Source of the DNA: UBA8389 sp035719105
GTDB lineage: Bacteria; Bacteroidota; Bacteroidia; Bacteroidales; UBA1402
Length of the DNA stretch: 64,000 bases
Assembly: GCA_035719105.1 (NCBI GenBank)
Contig: DASTGN010000004.1
Location: forward strand, 682,001 to 746,000
Direction of reading: 5' to 3'
The position numbers and the translations under genes are program-made. This document shows, in pieces, positions 1 through 9,317 of the stretch; the first letter of the stretch is position 1; every line of letters starts with the position of its first letter. Below the pieces are notes generated by a model. It was given only the letters and a program-made list of their open reading frames with translations, did no database searches and was not told where the DNA came from.

Positions 1-470
1 ATTGATTTTTAAAAGTAATGAATTAGTAATGAGATTCTCGATACGTAAAGGAACATAAATTGGAATTTACCCAATAATACAAATGTTCCATTTATTGTAA
101 ATTTCTCTCAAAATTATTTTTTTTCGACGTTCTTGCAAAATTTGAAAGCGATTACTCAGTGGGAGAGTAGATCGAACGAAACCCGATCGAAAGATTGATC
201 GGTCAAGGTCAAGTCGGGTTGGAATTTGGAGGAGACTTCTTGAATGCTGTTTGCGTCTAGCCCGAAAATTACCTGGTAGTCTAATCCGCTTTTCCGTAAA
301 GCAGTTGAGACTTCACCGTTTATGTGAAGTCTCAACTGGGTTTCAATGTTGCGGAGCTGTGGGGCCGGTTCAATAATTCTAGATGCAAGACCTAATCTAC
401 TTTAATGCCGTAGTTTTCGACCAGGGCTTGTGTACCTTAAAAGTCACCGGTAGTTTTGATGCGAAGGTGT
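1..470 (-). pseudogene. Degraded duplicate of the DPP III 3' end, AlkD-like gene and susC leader
   Basis: No intact gene lies here. The stretch is a decayed copy of sequence found upstream of susC. Bases 29 to about 200 match 5462 to about 5635 (susC leader and the 3' end of the AlkD-like gene). Bases about 211-382 match about 5989-6150 (5' part of the AlkD-like gene). Bases about 383-460 match about 6339-6415 (3' part of the DPP III gene). Two internal deletions, of roughly 350 and 190 bp relative to the other copy, and many substitutions remove any reading frame. The leader part is the best conserved. The order equals that upstream of susC, so an ancestral unit was duplicated in tandem and another susC probably starts just left of the window. 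Confidence 0.8.
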
Positions 471-502
471 TAAAGGATTTTTGAAATCCTCTAACACCTT
501 TT
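464..502. terminator. Hairpin downstream of susD
   Basis: Arms AAGGTGTTA and TAACACCTT, extended inward by AGGATTT and AAATCCT, form a long stem with a short loop about 30 bases past the susD stop. A T-run follows only weakly on either strand, so it may be a transcript-end or RNA-stabilising hairpin rather than a classical terminator. Confidence 0.5.
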
Positions 503-531
503 ATATTCAGTTTGTTTTAATCCGTTTTACA

Positions 532-2292
532 TTATTGGAGTGGATCAAAGGTGCCTTCTTCCCAACCCATTGTTTGTTCTAGGTTTGGATTCTGTTCGAA
601 ATGTTTTTTGGGCAGTGCAAAGAAATAATAGTTTGGCAAAACATTCCAGGTGTATTGATCATCAATTGGGTAAACAGTCGTTTTAAAATAGCTGAAGTAC
701 TTCGTCGTGTTCAGTAATTTATCGTCTGAAATGATTGGAACAAACACTTGATTGGTCATGGTCTTGTAAGGATCAATGCGATCAATTTGGATACGATGAC
801 GTACATAACCTTTGTATGGAACTTCATCAAACATCATCCTTCTGCGTAGATCCCAAAAACGTTTGCATTCGAATGCCAATTCCAATTGCCTTTCATATAT
901 AACCGCAGAGATTAACTCGGATTTGGTCATACTAGCCTTCAAACCGTAAAGTTGATCCACATTGGCAGTTATACCACCACGTTTTCTGATGTCTTTCAGA
1001 ATCGTGTACACTTCTGCATCTTTATCACCAACTTCGGCAGCACATTCAGCCAAATTCAACAATACTTCTGCATAACGCATTTCAATCCATGCCAAATCGC
1101 CGTTGTAGCAATCGATGGCTTTCTTTTCCACTTGAATGAATTTTCTGGAATAAAAGCCGGTTTTTGAAGGACTCTGTGTTGCTTCAAACCCTTTGTACAA
1201 GAACTGACGTCCTTGTGGCCAGGGGTTTCCACCCAAAGGAAACACTACACCGTTGTATACGATTGTTTCGTAAAATCTTGGATCACGTCCAATCCAAAAT
1301 AAACCGGTTGTATCCGTAGCTGTCACATCAAATGGTTTTTTGATGCCACTTACCATGACTCCAGGTGCAGATCCGTCTTTCATTGGAAATGCCTCAACAA
1401 GATCCAAGGTTGGGTGATGACCACCGGTTGCGCCTTGTGAAAAATCCAATGGTCTGATGGAAGCTTCGAATGTATGCGTTCTAACGGGATATTTGAATCG
1501 AGTAGTAATAATCGTTTCCTTAGTCACTTTTGACCAGATTTCGCGGAAGTTTGCATTCAAACCATAACCGCTTCTATCCAGTTCAGCTTTGGCGGCTAAA
1601 TTGGCATTGTATGCCGCGGTCCATCTTGCAGGGTCGTTGGTGCGATTGAACTGTTTGCTGGCATAGTACAATAATACCCGACCTTTGTAAGCCATCGCTG
1701 CACCTTTGCTGATGCGTCCAACGTTTATTCCAGTCCAAGTGCTTGGCAACCAAGCGGCTGCAGAGTCTAAATCTGCAACAATTTGGGTGATGCATTCTGA
1801 GGTCTTGTTCCTAGTGACGTACAAATCGTCTTTGTAACGATCTTGTGGTTTCAAAATCAATGGAACACCACCATAACGTTTTACCATTTCAAAATAACGG
1901 AAAGCTCTCAGAAATAAAGCTTGCCCTTTGATGGTTTTTTTGTCGGTTTTAGTCAAATTACCATTGTCAATTACATTGAGTAATATGTTTAATCGATAAA
2001 TCTGGTCGTAGGGCCAATATTCTGCTGAAGGTCCTGATTCACCTTCAACCAGCAGCTGTCCATAAAGAAAATTTCCGCCACCGGTTGATTCATCGCTGTA
2101 TCCGGCAGGTCCATTATCCCAAACAGGCATATTGTCCAAATAACATTTATCAAGGTAACCGGTCGCTAAGGTTATATCGTTCCAGGTATCCGTTTCTGTG
2201 ACAGCTGTCAGGTCTTTTTTGTCCAGCACATCCTGGCACCCAAACAAACCTAAGGCAAATGCCCCTATCGCTAAAATATATTTTGATTTCAT
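532..2292 (-). CDS. SusD/RagB family nutrient-binding outer-membrane lipoprotein
   Basis: A 586-residue SusD-family protein, the surface lipoprotein that caps the partner SusC channel and binds the oligosaccharide or other nutrient. Residues 1-19 form a lipoprotein signal with lipobox LFGC, lipidated at Cys19. The rest has the SusD character: helical TPR-like segments early (for example QALFLRAFRYFEMVKRYGG) and a C-terminal half containing RYAEVLLNLAECA and ELAFECKRFWDLRR, both typical of the family. It lies 19 bp after susC on the same strand and is surely co-transcribed with it. No glycoside hydrolase, sigma/anti-sigma pair or sensor lies beside the pair inside the window, so the substrate cannot be predicted. 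Confidence 0.95.
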   Translation of the reverse strand: MKSKYILAIGAFALGLFGCQDVLDKKDLTAVTETDTWNDITLATGYLDKCYLDNMPVWDNGPAGYSDESTGGGNFLYGQLLVEGESGPSAEYWPYDQIYRLNILLNVIDNGNLTKTDKKTIKGQALFLRAFRYFEMVKRYGGVPLILKPQDRYKDDLYVTRNKTSECITQIVADLDSAAAWLPSTWTGINVGRISKGAAMAYKGRVLLYYASKQFNRTNDPARWTAAYNANLAAKAELDRSGYGLNANFREIWSKVTKETIITTRFKYPVRTHTFEASIRPLDFSQGATGGHHPTLDLVEAFPMKDGSAPGVMVSGIKKPFDVTATDTTGLFWIGRDPRFYETIVYNGVVFPLGGNPWPQGRQFLYKGFEATQSPSKTGFYSRKFIQVEKKAIDCYNGDLAWIEMRYAEVLLNLAECAAEVGDKDAEVYTILKDIRKRGGITANVDQLYGLKASMTKSELISAVIYERQLELAFECKRFWDLRRRMMFDEVPYKGYVRHRIQIDRIDPYKTMTNQVFVPIISDDKLLNTTKYFSYFKTTVYPIDDQYTWNVLPNYYFFALPKKHFEQNPNLEQTMGWEEGTFDPLQ

Positions 2293-2311
2293 ATCATTTC
2301 AGAATAATAAA

Positions 2312-5300
2312 TTAAATAATTACATTCAACCCAAATGAGAAGTTTCTCATTACAGGATAATCCGACAAACTAACGGCTTCTGGATCCATCCACTTAATAT
2401 GGTCTTCCAGTAAGAACAAGTTGGTGCCATTGACAAAGAGTTTCACTCTATTGATACCCAATTTTTTAGTGAATAGGGTTGGAATATCGTAAGAAAGCGT
2501 AACATTCTTGCATCTAAGGAAGGATGCATCTCTAACCCAGAATGTCGATACTTCATTGTTCTTATCTCCCTTAGCGCTTGGTTGAGAGGCATTTGGATTG
2601 GCTTCTGTCCAGTGGTCTACTTTGTATTTGAAGGTGCTTGTATGGTTGTTAATACCACCAGATCTAAAGTCTAACACTTTTTGATAGCCGGCTAGTCCCT
2701 GGAAAAATACGTCGAGCATCAATCCTTTCCATTTCATACCCATGTTAAAGCCATAAGTAATAGGAGGAAGTGCATTTTCAACAACGACAACCTTATCATC
2801 CGTAGTAATGATTCCATCAGGTTCGTCGCTATTGGGTCCACGGACATCCTTGTACATCAACATACCTAAAACAGGATCTTGTCCAAGAACTTTCATGGTG
2901 GGATTTTCTGTCAAAATAGCATCCAATTGTTCCTGGGTGCGGATGATTCCTGTGCTTTCGTAACCCCAGATGCGACCAATGTTTTGACCGATTTCAGACA
3001 AATAGGGGCGCATGTTGGTTGCTTCATCCCTTTTTACCCACCAACTTCTTGCTACTCCAAAATTTCCATTGGCATAATATTGAAGGTCTTTTTTAGGATC
3101 ACTGTTGTATCCCAATTCGACTTCAATACCTCTTGAATCAATGGCAGAATAGTTTTCTTTCGGCAACTTTGCACCAAAAGTGGTTGGAACGCTTACTGTG
3201 CGTGTATCCAAAATATCAAATGTCTGGCGATAGAAATATTCAAAACTCAGGTTGAAACGGTCGTTTAAGAATCGACTGTCAAAACCTAGGTTGTAGGAGC
3301 GAGATTTTTCCCAAGTGAGCATGTAGTTTGGTAATTCTTGTGGAACGATACCCAATTGTTGATTCTCAAAAATTGCTCCAGTCGTTATGCCATAACGTGG
3401 CATCCATTGCCATCCACCAACAGCGTCATTACCCAACATGGCATACGAACCTCTGAATTTAAGATAATTGACATCAGGAACATTATTTTCAAAGAAGGGC
3501 TCGCTGGAAATGCGCCATCCTGCTGATAAGGATGGAAAGAAACCCCAACGATTTTCAGGTGCGAATTTCGTGGAACCATCAAAACGGAAGGCAGCTTCCA
3601 GTAAATATTTGCTGTCGTATGTATAATTCAAACGACTGACATAAGATTGACGACCGGATTCACCAACGTCACCATCTCCAACGACTGATTGCGTAGGATC
3701 GGAGCCTGCTGCAAAGAATTCGGGAATAGTAGGGGAGACCAGAAAATTGCGAAGTGCGTCAAATTGTTCATTGTTGCCTTCTGCTTGTTCATAAACAAAA
3801 AGCGCGTTCAAATCATGTTTTGCATGCTTCCAATCGTAGGTGACAAAAGCATTCAATTGATAGTTGTTTTCCAGTTCGTAGCTCTTTTTCACATAGTTGC
3901 CATCATCTCTAACTTTGGTCTGGCCAGTGAGTTCGTTGGACGGATCAATATAGTGGTTGTTGGTACCAGCCGTTTTGAATTGGTAAAGCGTGTAAGGATA
4001 TTTAACCTGCTTAATAAGAGTATTGTCAATGGATTTATTGTACAGCAATTTAAGTTTCAAACCTTTAACTTGAGGAACTTTGTATTCCAGTACAAAATCG
4101 GCATTGACATTCTGCCATTTCTTAGTATTTAATCCGGATTCTTTACTGATCAACATTAATGGATGCCACTCGATTCCATTCCAAACAGGCAAGCCATTGA
4201 TCATACTTGGGATGAATTTTGTACGTAACAACATACCCTTGTAAAGGTCGTTCATACGATCACGTTCTCCATCCGATTTCCAGTTGGGCTTCACGTCGTT
4301 ACGATTGTCTGTACTCAAATTCAACGATGCCGTCAAATTTTTTGTTATGTTGGCTTCAACACTGGCGCGAAGATTATATTTATTATAAGACAGATTGGAG
4401 AAAGAACCTTTATCATAATAATAGGATCCACCAATAAAATAGCGGACAGCTTCCGAACCACCTGTAACATTTAAGGTATGACGGGTAGAGAACGGAGTTT
4501 CCCATGCATCGTTTAGCCAACTATAATTGGTCGTTTTAAAATGTTCCAATTCATCATCGGTGTACCAACTGGATTGGGTACGTGGATCCACTTTGGTCGG
4601 AGAAGGATTGGTGATATAGGAGGTCCATGCAGCATCGTTCAGATAGGTTGCATGTTCAAAAGCTGACATGGTTTCGGGAATCATGGCAGGAGTTTCAAGT
4701 CCCATCGTTCCTGTATAAGTAATAACCGGTTTACCGATAAAGCCTTTGCGGGTGGTTACCAATACGACACCGTTGGCAGCACGTGAACCGTAGATGGCGG
4801 CAGAGGCACCATCTTTCAAAACGGTGATGTTTTCCACTTCACTTGCATCCAATCCGTCAAAAGCAAACTTGTCACGAACAACTCCGTTGATGACATACAA
4901 CGGATCAGAGTTGTTGATCGTTCCTTTTGCACGAATGCTGAATGAAGAAGAGGTCCCTGGTTTGCCAGTGCCTTGTGAAATGACGACGCCGGATAGGCGA
5001 CCAGCCAATGTAGAAGATAAATTTGCTGTCGGCAAATCCATAATCTTGTCGGCTGAAATACTGGTTAAACTACCGGTTACGCTTTCACGCCTTTGAGTAC
5101 CGTATCCGACAACCACCACTTCGTCAAAATCGACTTCGTTTTTTTGCATGATGACGTCGATGACGGATTTGCCATCAATACGAACCTCTTGTTTAACCAT
5201 GCCCATGTAACTAAAGACAAGCATGTCGGCAGATTGGTTTACCCCAATGGAGTACTTGCCATTTACATCGGTGAAAGCGGCGTTTTTGGTTCCTTTCACA

Positions 5301-5446
5301 ACGATTGTAACACCAGTCAGCGTCTCACCGACGTTATCGGTGACGACCCCTGTGATTGTTTTATTTTGCGCCAAAACCCACGAGGAGTTCAGTAGGCACA
5401 AAACCACAAATAAAGAAATTCTTCTAAATTTTAAGTGTTTTTTCAT
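2312..5446 (-). CDS. SusC/RagA family TonB-linked outer-membrane transporter
   Basis: A 1044-residue TonB-dependent receptor that imports substrate across the outer membrane with SusD as lid. Signal peptide 1-26 ends LLNSSWVLA. A carboxypeptidase-regulatory-like beta-sandwich (about 30-110) contains the family signature GVVTDNVGETLTGVTIVVKG. The plug (about 115-225) starts with VVVVGYGTQRRESVTGS and contains the usual LKDGASAAIYGSRAANGV. The remaining 800 residues are the beta-barrel, ending in a typical aromatic-rich strand (NFSFGLNVII). Length is normal for the family. The upstream leader at 5447-5620 also occurs in degraded form at the left window edge, which points to tandem SusCD duplication. 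Confidence 0.97.
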   Translation of the reverse strand: MKKHLKFRRISLFVVLCLLNSSWVLAQNKTITGVVTDNVGETLTGVTIVVKGTKNAAFTDVNGKYSIGVNQSADMLVFSYMGMVKQEVRIDGKSVIDVIMQKNEVDFDEVVVVGYGTQRRESVTGSLTSISADKIMDLPTANLSSTLAGRLSGVVISQGTGKPGTSSSFSIRAKGTINNSDPLYVINGVVRDKFAFDGLDASEVENITVLKDGASAAIYGSRAANGVVLVTTRKGFIGKPVITYTGTMGLETPAMIPETMSAFEHATYLNDAAWTSYITNPSPTKVDPRTQSSWYTDDELEHFKTTNYSWLNDAWETPFSTRHTLNVTGGSEAVRYFIGGSYYYDKGSFSNLSYNKYNLRASVEANITKNLTASLNLSTDNRNDVKPNWKSDGERDRMNDLYKGMLLRTKFIPSMINGLPVWNGIEWHPLMLISKESGLNTKKWQNVNADFVLEYKVPQVKGLKLKLLYNKSIDNTLIKQVKYPYTLYQFKTAGTNNHYIDPSNELTGQTKVRDDGNYVKKSYELENNYQLNAFVTYDWKHAKHDLNALFVYEQAEGNNEQFDALRNFLVSPTIPEFFAAGSDPTQSVVGDGDVGESGRQSYVSRLNYTYDSKYLLEAAFRFDGSTKFAPENRWGFFPSLSAGWRISSEPFFENNVPDVNYLKFRGSYAMLGNDAVGGWQWMPRYGITTGAIFENQQLGIVPQELPNYMLTWEKSRSYNLGFDSRFLNDRFNLSFEYFYRQTFDILDTRTVSVPTTFGAKLPKENYSAIDSRGIEVELGYNSDPKKDLQYYANGNFGVARSWWVKRDEATNMRPYLSEIGQNIGRIWGYESTGIIRTQEQLDAILTENPTMKVLGQDPVLGMLMYKDVRGPNSDEPDGIITTDDKVVVVENALPPITYGFNMGMKWKGLMLDVFFQGLAGYQKVLDFRSGGINNHTSTFKYKVDHWTEANPNASQPSAKGDKNNEVSTFWVRDASFLRCKNVTLSYDIPTLFTKKLGINRVKLFVNGTNLFLLEDHIKWMDPEAVSLSDYPVMRNFSFGLNVII

Positions 5447-5461
5447 AGTAATAAATTAATT

Positions 5462-5635
5462 ATGAGATTCTCGATACGTAAAGGAACATAAATAGGAATT
5501 TACACATTAATACAAATGTTCCATTTATTGTAAATTTACCTCACAATTAATTGTTTTTGCGACGTTGCCGCAAAATATGAAGGCTATTACTCAGAGGGAT
5601 GGGAAATCGAAAGAAACCCGATCGAAAAATCGCTC
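5462..5635 (-). repeat. susC leader region, intact copy of the duplicated segment
   Basis: This is the non-coding leader upstream of susC plus the 3' end of the AlkD-like gene. It matches bases 29 to about 200 closely: the first 75 bases differ at only a few positions. Conservation of the leader, stronger than in the neighbouring pseudogene remnants, suggests it is under selection as a promoter or 5' UTR. A weak -7-like AACATTTG is present on the minus strand near 5515. Confidence 0.7.
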
Positions 5636-6172
5636 TGCCGTTTGATGGAGCTGAAAGTTTTCCGATTGACAATCGGACTTTGCTTGAATCAGTAGTTCCT
5701 GAATGTTTGGAAGGTTGATTTTTTTAAGATACAATCGTAAAGCAAGCATATAACCACCCGTTTTACGGTTTTCTGCATCCTGGTATATCCATTCTGCCAC
5801 TTTGGTGGATGCATATGGAAGATGCTGAAGAAGGTTGAAAACCAACTGCTCCGAAAGTTCGGGTAAAAAACATTGATCAAGCCAAAGGTTGGCTTTCTCG
5901 GCAGTGAACTTTTCTTTGGGATGGAGCAAGGTAGCTAAGATTTTACATTCCCTTGCGTTTTCGGCCCATAATTTGTCAGCCAGTATGACGTCGGGCTGAA
6001 ATTTGGCGGCGACATCTCGGATGCTTGTTGCGTCTAGTCCGAAGTTTACCTTATAGTCTAGCCCGCTTTTCCGCATGGCTGTTGAGACTTCGCCGTTCAT
6101 GCGAAGTCTCAACAGGGTTTTAATGTTGCGGAGCTGTGGGTCCGATTCAGTTATAGGTTGGCAAGTTTCCAT
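5591..6172 (-). CDS. DNA alkylation repair (AlkD-like) HEAT-repeat protein
   Basis: About 193 residues from the ATG at 6172; an upstream in-frame ATG at 6205 would add 11 residues. Resembles the AlkD/AlkC-type DNA glycosylase family, built of HEAT-like helices: the segments NFGLDATSIRDVAAKF and LADKLWAENARECKILATLL resemble the family pattern of an early loop followed by the LW..G..E.r.LA helix. AlkD enzymes excise alkylated bases. The gene is shorter than classical AlkD (about 230), as is common for the Bacteroidota version, so activity is uncertain. Its start overlaps the end of the DPP III gene by about 26 bp, implying translational coupling. A broken copy lies at 170-382. Assignment is by motif recognition only. 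Confidence 0.65.
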   Translation of the reverse strand: METCQPITESDPQLRNIKTLLRLRMNGEVSTAMRKSGLDYKVNFGLDATSIRDVAAKFQPDVILADKLWAENARECKILATLLHPKEKFTAEKANLWLDQCFLPELSEQLVFNLLQHLPYASTKVAEWIYQDAENRKTGGYMLALRLYLKKINLPNIQELLIQAKSDCQSENFQLHQTAERFFDRVSFDFPSL

Positions 6173-8183
6173 ATTGCTTGGAGTAGCGGAGGTGCTGCTC
6201 TGCATAGCCTTCCGTGTAGCTCACTTTCACATCTGTAATTTTACCAGTTACATCGTAAACAGGGGTGAAAACAGGGTTGACAAAGCCTTTGTAGGGTGCC
6301 AGATTTAATTTTTTGTAGCGATTCAACACTTCTTGAAGCAAGGCTTGGTCTACCTTAACGCCGTAGTTCTCGACCAATGCCTGTGCAGCTTTGAAATCAC
6401 CGGTAGACTTGATGCGTTGGATTTCGGCCAACAGTTGACCTAAAAGTTCGTGGACAGCCTTGTAATCGTTAACGACTACAAAGGTTTTGCCATCGCGCTT
6501 CTTAAACTCAACTACTTTATTTGCAGCACCTTTTTCATACACCCAATGGGCAATTAGGGCACGGTTGCGCATGTGGGATTCTTCAATGTTCTTACCCGGT
6601 TCAATGCGAACCAGCTGAGTCATGAGGCCATTCATCAGGTACTTGTAATACTCTGCCTTGTAGGCTTCGGCATTGGGTATGAGCTTTAGATCCACTAGTT
6701 TCTGGTCTCCAACATAATAGAGGCCGAAGAGATCGGCGCGGGCTTCCTCGATGGTGCTGCCGTAAGCTTTCAGTGCATCGGGGTCAACGCCGGGAAGCAG
6801 TTTGCCTGAACCATGACCCAAACATTCGTGTAAATCAGTATGTAGGTTGTCGGTCAGGAAGCCGTATTTATCAACATTCTCGCGTTCTTTGGCACTCCAC
6901 ATGAATTCTTCGTTGAATCCGTTGCCGTGAGCCGCTTTATCATAAGCTTCGGTGATGTTCTCGATGGTCACGGATTTGGAACCGTGGTCTCGACGGATCC
7001 AGTTGGAGTTCGGCAGGTTGATACCGATGGCGGTGGTGGGGTAGCTATCGCCGGCAAGGGTAGTCACCGTGATGACTTTAGCCGAAACGCCTTTCACTTT
7101 TTCTTTCTTGAATTGTTTTTCGACTGGCGAGTGGTCTTCGAACCACTGGGCATTGCTACTGATAATTTCGGTGCGTTTGGTTGCTTCGGTGTTCTTGAAG
7201 TTCACGTTGCATTCCCAGCTGCCTTTCAATCCGAGGGGGTCGCCGTAACTTTCGGTGAAGCCATTGACGAAGTCGATTCTTGAATCCAAATCTCCCACCC
7301 AAAGGATGGCGTAATCATCGTATGTTTTGAGGCTTCCAGTACGGTAAAATTCGATGAGTTTGGCAATTACAGCAGCCTGTTTTGAGTTTTCAGCTACTGA
7401 TTGCGCTTTTTCAAGCCAATAGACAACCTTGGTCAAAGCCTGACCATAGAGCCCATCCGTTTTCCAAACTTTTTCGTAAATCTTGCCGTTTTCTTTTACC
7501 AATCGGCTGTTCAAACCATATGCAATAGGTGTTTCATCTTTTGGATCCTTCATTGCAGCGTAAAAATCCTCGGCTTCTTTCTGAGTTACGCCTTGGTAAT
7601 AATTACAAGCAGAAGTCTTGATCAAATCTTCTCCAGCAGCTTGATTCACCCGTTTGCCATCGATTTTCGGATCAAATAAAATGGGGGTCAGTTTGGCAAT
7701 CAATGCTTGTGGCGTTTCGCCTTTGACCAATGGCAATGAATCTGCAGGCACCGATAATACGGTGTTTGCGAAGAATTCCTTGCTGAACCCTGGCACGAAT
7801 TTGTCGCATCCGTAATGGTGGTGAATGCCATTTGATGCCCAAACACGTTTCAGGTAAACGACGAATTCGTTGTAATCTTTACTCGTCGTATCAGCCTTGC
7901 CGTATTGATAAGCGGCTTCCAACGTACGTTTGATGCAGAGGTTGTGTTTGTAATTTTGGTCGTAAAGAATGTCCATACCTTCCAAACCCGCCTGATTTAA
8001 ATAATAAAGCAATTCTTTTTGTTTCAGACTCAGTTCCTCATAATCTGGAACTTGATACCGAAGTATTTGCAAATCGGCAAATTTGTCCACCACATAATTG
8101 AAATCATCTGTTTTTTTGGTGCTGTTGCAGGAAGAAAGGCCAACAAGGGCCGTCAAAAGGCTCATAAAAATAATTTTTTTCAT
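6147..8183 (-). CDS. Dipeptidyl peptidase III (peptidase family M49), lipoprotein
   Basis: A 678-residue zinc exopeptidase that removes dipeptides from the N-terminus of short peptides. The M49 hallmark HExxGH is present as HECLGH near residue 450, followed about 25 residues later by EEARAD, which supplies the third zinc ligand. The Cys within HECLGH is the form known from the Bacteroides thetaiotaomicron enzyme. Residues 1-19 end in a lipobox-like LSSC, so the protein is probably a periplasm- or surface-anchored lipoprotein. Length matches Bacteroides DPP III. It is followed by the overlapping AlkD-like gene and then the SusCD pair, all on the minus strand. A remnant of its 3' end lies at about 383-460. 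Confidence 0.95.
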   Translation of the reverse strand: MKKIIFMSLLTALVGLSSCNSTKKTDDFNYVVDKFADLQILRYQVPDYEELSLKQKELLYYLNQAGLEGMDILYDQNYKHNLCIKRTLEAAYQYGKADTTSKDYNEFVVYLKRVWASNGIHHHYGCDKFVPGFSKEFFANTVLSVPADSLPLVKGETPQALIAKLTPILFDPKIDGKRVNQAAGEDLIKTSACNYYQGVTQKEAEDFYAAMKDPKDETPIAYGLNSRLVKENGKIYEKVWKTDGLYGQALTKVVYWLEKAQSVAENSKQAAVIAKLIEFYRTGSLKTYDDYAILWVGDLDSRIDFVNGFTESYGDPLGLKGSWECNVNFKNTEATKRTEIISSNAQWFEDHSPVEKQFKKEKVKGVSAKVITVTTLAGDSYPTTAIGINLPNSNWIRRDHGSKSVTIENITEAYDKAAHGNGFNEEFMWSAKERENVDKYGFLTDNLHTDLHECLGHGSGKLLPGVDPDALKAYGSTIEEARADLFGLYYVGDQKLVDLKLIPNAEAYKAEYYKYLMNGLMTQLVRIEPGKNIEESHMRNRALIAHWVYEKGAANKVVEFKKRDGKTFVVVNDYKAVHELLGQLLAEIQRIKSTGDFKAAQALVENYGVKVDQALLQEVLNRYKKLNLAPYKGFVNPVFTPVYDVTGKITDVKVSYTEGYAEQHLRYSKQYGNLPTYN

Positions 8184-8220
8184 AATACTGATGATTGTGA
8201 TAGTACGAATTGAAAGAAAT

Positions 8221-9303
8221 TCAGGAAAGTGGAAGACGCCTGCTGTTATTAATGAGATACTGGTCGAGCAAAACTAGAGCGGCCATAGCTTCCACAATGG
8301 GAACAGCTCTGGGTAATACGCAGGGGTCGTGACGGCCGTGAGCTTTAAATTCAATTTCATTGCCTTCTTTATCAATGGTATCCTGTTTCATTAGGATGGT
8401 GGCAACTGGTTTGAAAGCTACACGGAAGAAAATATCCTCACCATTGGAAATGCCACCCTGAATGCCTCCGGAATGGTTGGTTTTGGTATGAGTCGCACCG
8501 TTTTCAGTGTAAAATACATCGTTCAGTTCAGAACCGAAATGATTGGTATCAAAACCAGAACCATATTCAAATCCTTTGACGGCATTGATCGATAGCATGG
8601 CGCTACCGAGTGCCTGGTGCAGTTTATTGAAAACCGGTTCACCCAGACCGACAGGCGTTCCCATGATGACGCAGGAAACAACCCCACCGACTGTATCGCC
8701 TTTTGCTTTTACCTTGGTAATCAGTTCGGCCATTTGGGCAGCTTTTTGAGGGTCGGGACAGCGTACCGGATTCTTTTCTATTTCAGAAAAATCGTATAAT
8801 GAATAGTCGTTGCCAAGCTTGATGGGCCCAACTTGAGATGTGTAAGCCGTAATTCTGACACCTAGCTTTTGCAATACGAGTTTGGCTACAGCACCGGCGA
8901 CGACACGAGCAATTGTTTCTCTGGCTGAAGATCGTCCTCCACCTCGGTTGTCGCGAATGCCGTATTTTTTTTGGTAGGTAAAATCAGCGTGAGAGGGACG
9001 ATACAAATCCTTCATGGAATCGTAGTCGCTCGAACGCTGTTTGGCATTCCAAACGCAGAATGCAATGGGTGTACCTGTGGTTTTGCCTTCGAAAATTCCT
9101 GACAAGAACTCCACCTCGTCCGCTTCGTCTCGGGAAGTCGTCAAGTTGGATTGACCCGGGCGGCGGCGATTGAGTTCCTTTTGGATGAAATCCAGATCCA
9201 ATTCGATACCGGCCGGACATCCGTCAAGGACACCGCCGACTCCTCGTCCGTGGGATTCCCCGAACGAGGTGAGGGTGAAAAGGTGACCAAAGGTATTGTT
9301 CAT
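8221..9303 (-). CDS. aroC: Chorismate synthase
   Basis: A 360-residue enzyme that converts EPSP to chorismate, the last step of the shikimate pathway, using reduced FMN. The start at 9303 gives the canonical N-terminus MNNTFGHLFTLTSFGESHG; a longer frame reaching 9369 is an artefact overlapping the slyD gene. Family signatures visible are GESHG near residue 15, the RRRPGQS segment near 50, GGGRSSARETIARV near 125, and HDPCVLPRAVPIVEAM near the C-terminus. It lies 14 bp behind the SlyD-type isomerase on the same strand and probably shares its transcript. Length is normal. Confidence 0.97.
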   Translation of the reverse strand: MNNTFGHLFTLTSFGESHGRGVGGVLDGCPAGIELDLDFIQKELNRRRPGQSNLTTSRDEADEVEFLSGIFEGKTTGTPIAFCVWNAKQRSSDYDSMKDLYRPSHADFTYQKKYGIRDNRGGGRSSARETIARVVAGAVAKLVLQKLGVRITAYTSQVGPIKLGNDYSLYDFSEIEKNPVRCPDPQKAAQMAELITKVKAKGDTVGGVVSCVIMGTPVGLGEPVFNKLHQALGSAMLSINAVKGFEYGSGFDTNHFGSELNDVFYTENGATHTKTNHSGGIQGGISNGEDIFFRVAFKPVATILMKQDTIDKEGNEIEFKAHGRHDPCVLPRAVPIVEAMAALVLLDQYLINNSRRLPLS

Positions 9304-9317
9304 TGTTGGGATAATAA

